Shown here: positions 5,601 to 5,657 of the stretch, piece by piece
How the letters are laid out: every line of letters begins with the position of its first letter
How positions within the stretch are numbered: the stretch's first letter is position 1
Assembly (NCBI GenBank): GCA_017610545.1
Contig: JAFCBV010000129.1
Span: 1-5,657 of the forward strand
DNA from: Candidatus Nanohalarchaeota archaeon
GTDB taxonomy: Archaea > EX4484-52 > B79-G9
Length of the DNA stretch: 5,657 nucleotides
Direction of reading: 5' to 3'
The notes under the pieces: model-generated
Database searches by the model: none
What the model was told of the DNA's origin: nothing
What the model saw: only the letters and a program-made list of their open reading frames with translations
Program-made: the position numbers and the translations under genes

Positions 5601-5657
5601 AAGAATAATCTGCATACATGCTACTTTCAAATTTCCATACGAAGTCACAAGCTTCTA

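Noticed and set aside
5618..5657. Possible start of another plus-strand gene (ATG 5618, open to the edge)
   Set aside because: Only 13 codons are visible, and the TATA-like GATATAAC is about 22.5 nt away, shorter than the 25.5-26.5 nt seen at the divergent promoters. It cannot be supported without more sequence.

Overview
The window reads as archaeal DNA of moderate GC content. Three things support this: an NreA-type DNA repair protein, a family known only from archaea; an XPD/Rad3-type iron-sulfur helicase; and archaeal TATA boxes centred about 26 nt upstream of start codons, the geometry of leaderless mRNAs. The phylum cannot be fixed from the sequence. A euryarchaeal or DPANN lineage is plausible, but that is inference.

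Left half, minus strand. Bases 1-1165 hold nreA. It has a complete N-terminus with a zinc finger and runs off the left edge, so its C-terminal tail is missing. Upstream of it, 1227-3058 encodes an XPD-like helicase broken into two overlapping frames (2573-3058 and 1227-2573). The fourth iron-sulfur cysteine is encoded just before the ATG of the downstream frame. A single -1 shift at an A6 run (2599-2604, read on the minus strand) restores a continuous protein of about 610 residues. This is therefore one frameshifted gene, either a real mutation, recoding, or a sequencing error, and not two genes.

Centre. A compact divergent promoter region of 86 bp (3059-3144) separates the helicase from a plus-strand gene (3145-4794). 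That gene encodes a 549-residue protein with four predicted membrane segments and a large, probably extracytoplasmic, domain. It is not confidently recognised, but its C-terminal half shows a pattern resembling the UPF0182 family.

Right part. At 4795-4911 lie a TATA-like element, a small hairpin carrying a Shine-Dalgarno sequence, and a 21-codon leader ORF ending 2 nt before the ATG of a 213-residue PD-(D/E)XK nuclease (4912-5553). The last 104 bases hold a 9-bp hairpin and no supported gene.

Together the recognised genes (helicase, NreA, RecB-like nuclease) suggest a DNA repair or processing neighbourhood interrupted by an unrelated-looking membrane protein. No CRISPR array, tRNA, rRNA, insertion sequence or integrase is visible.
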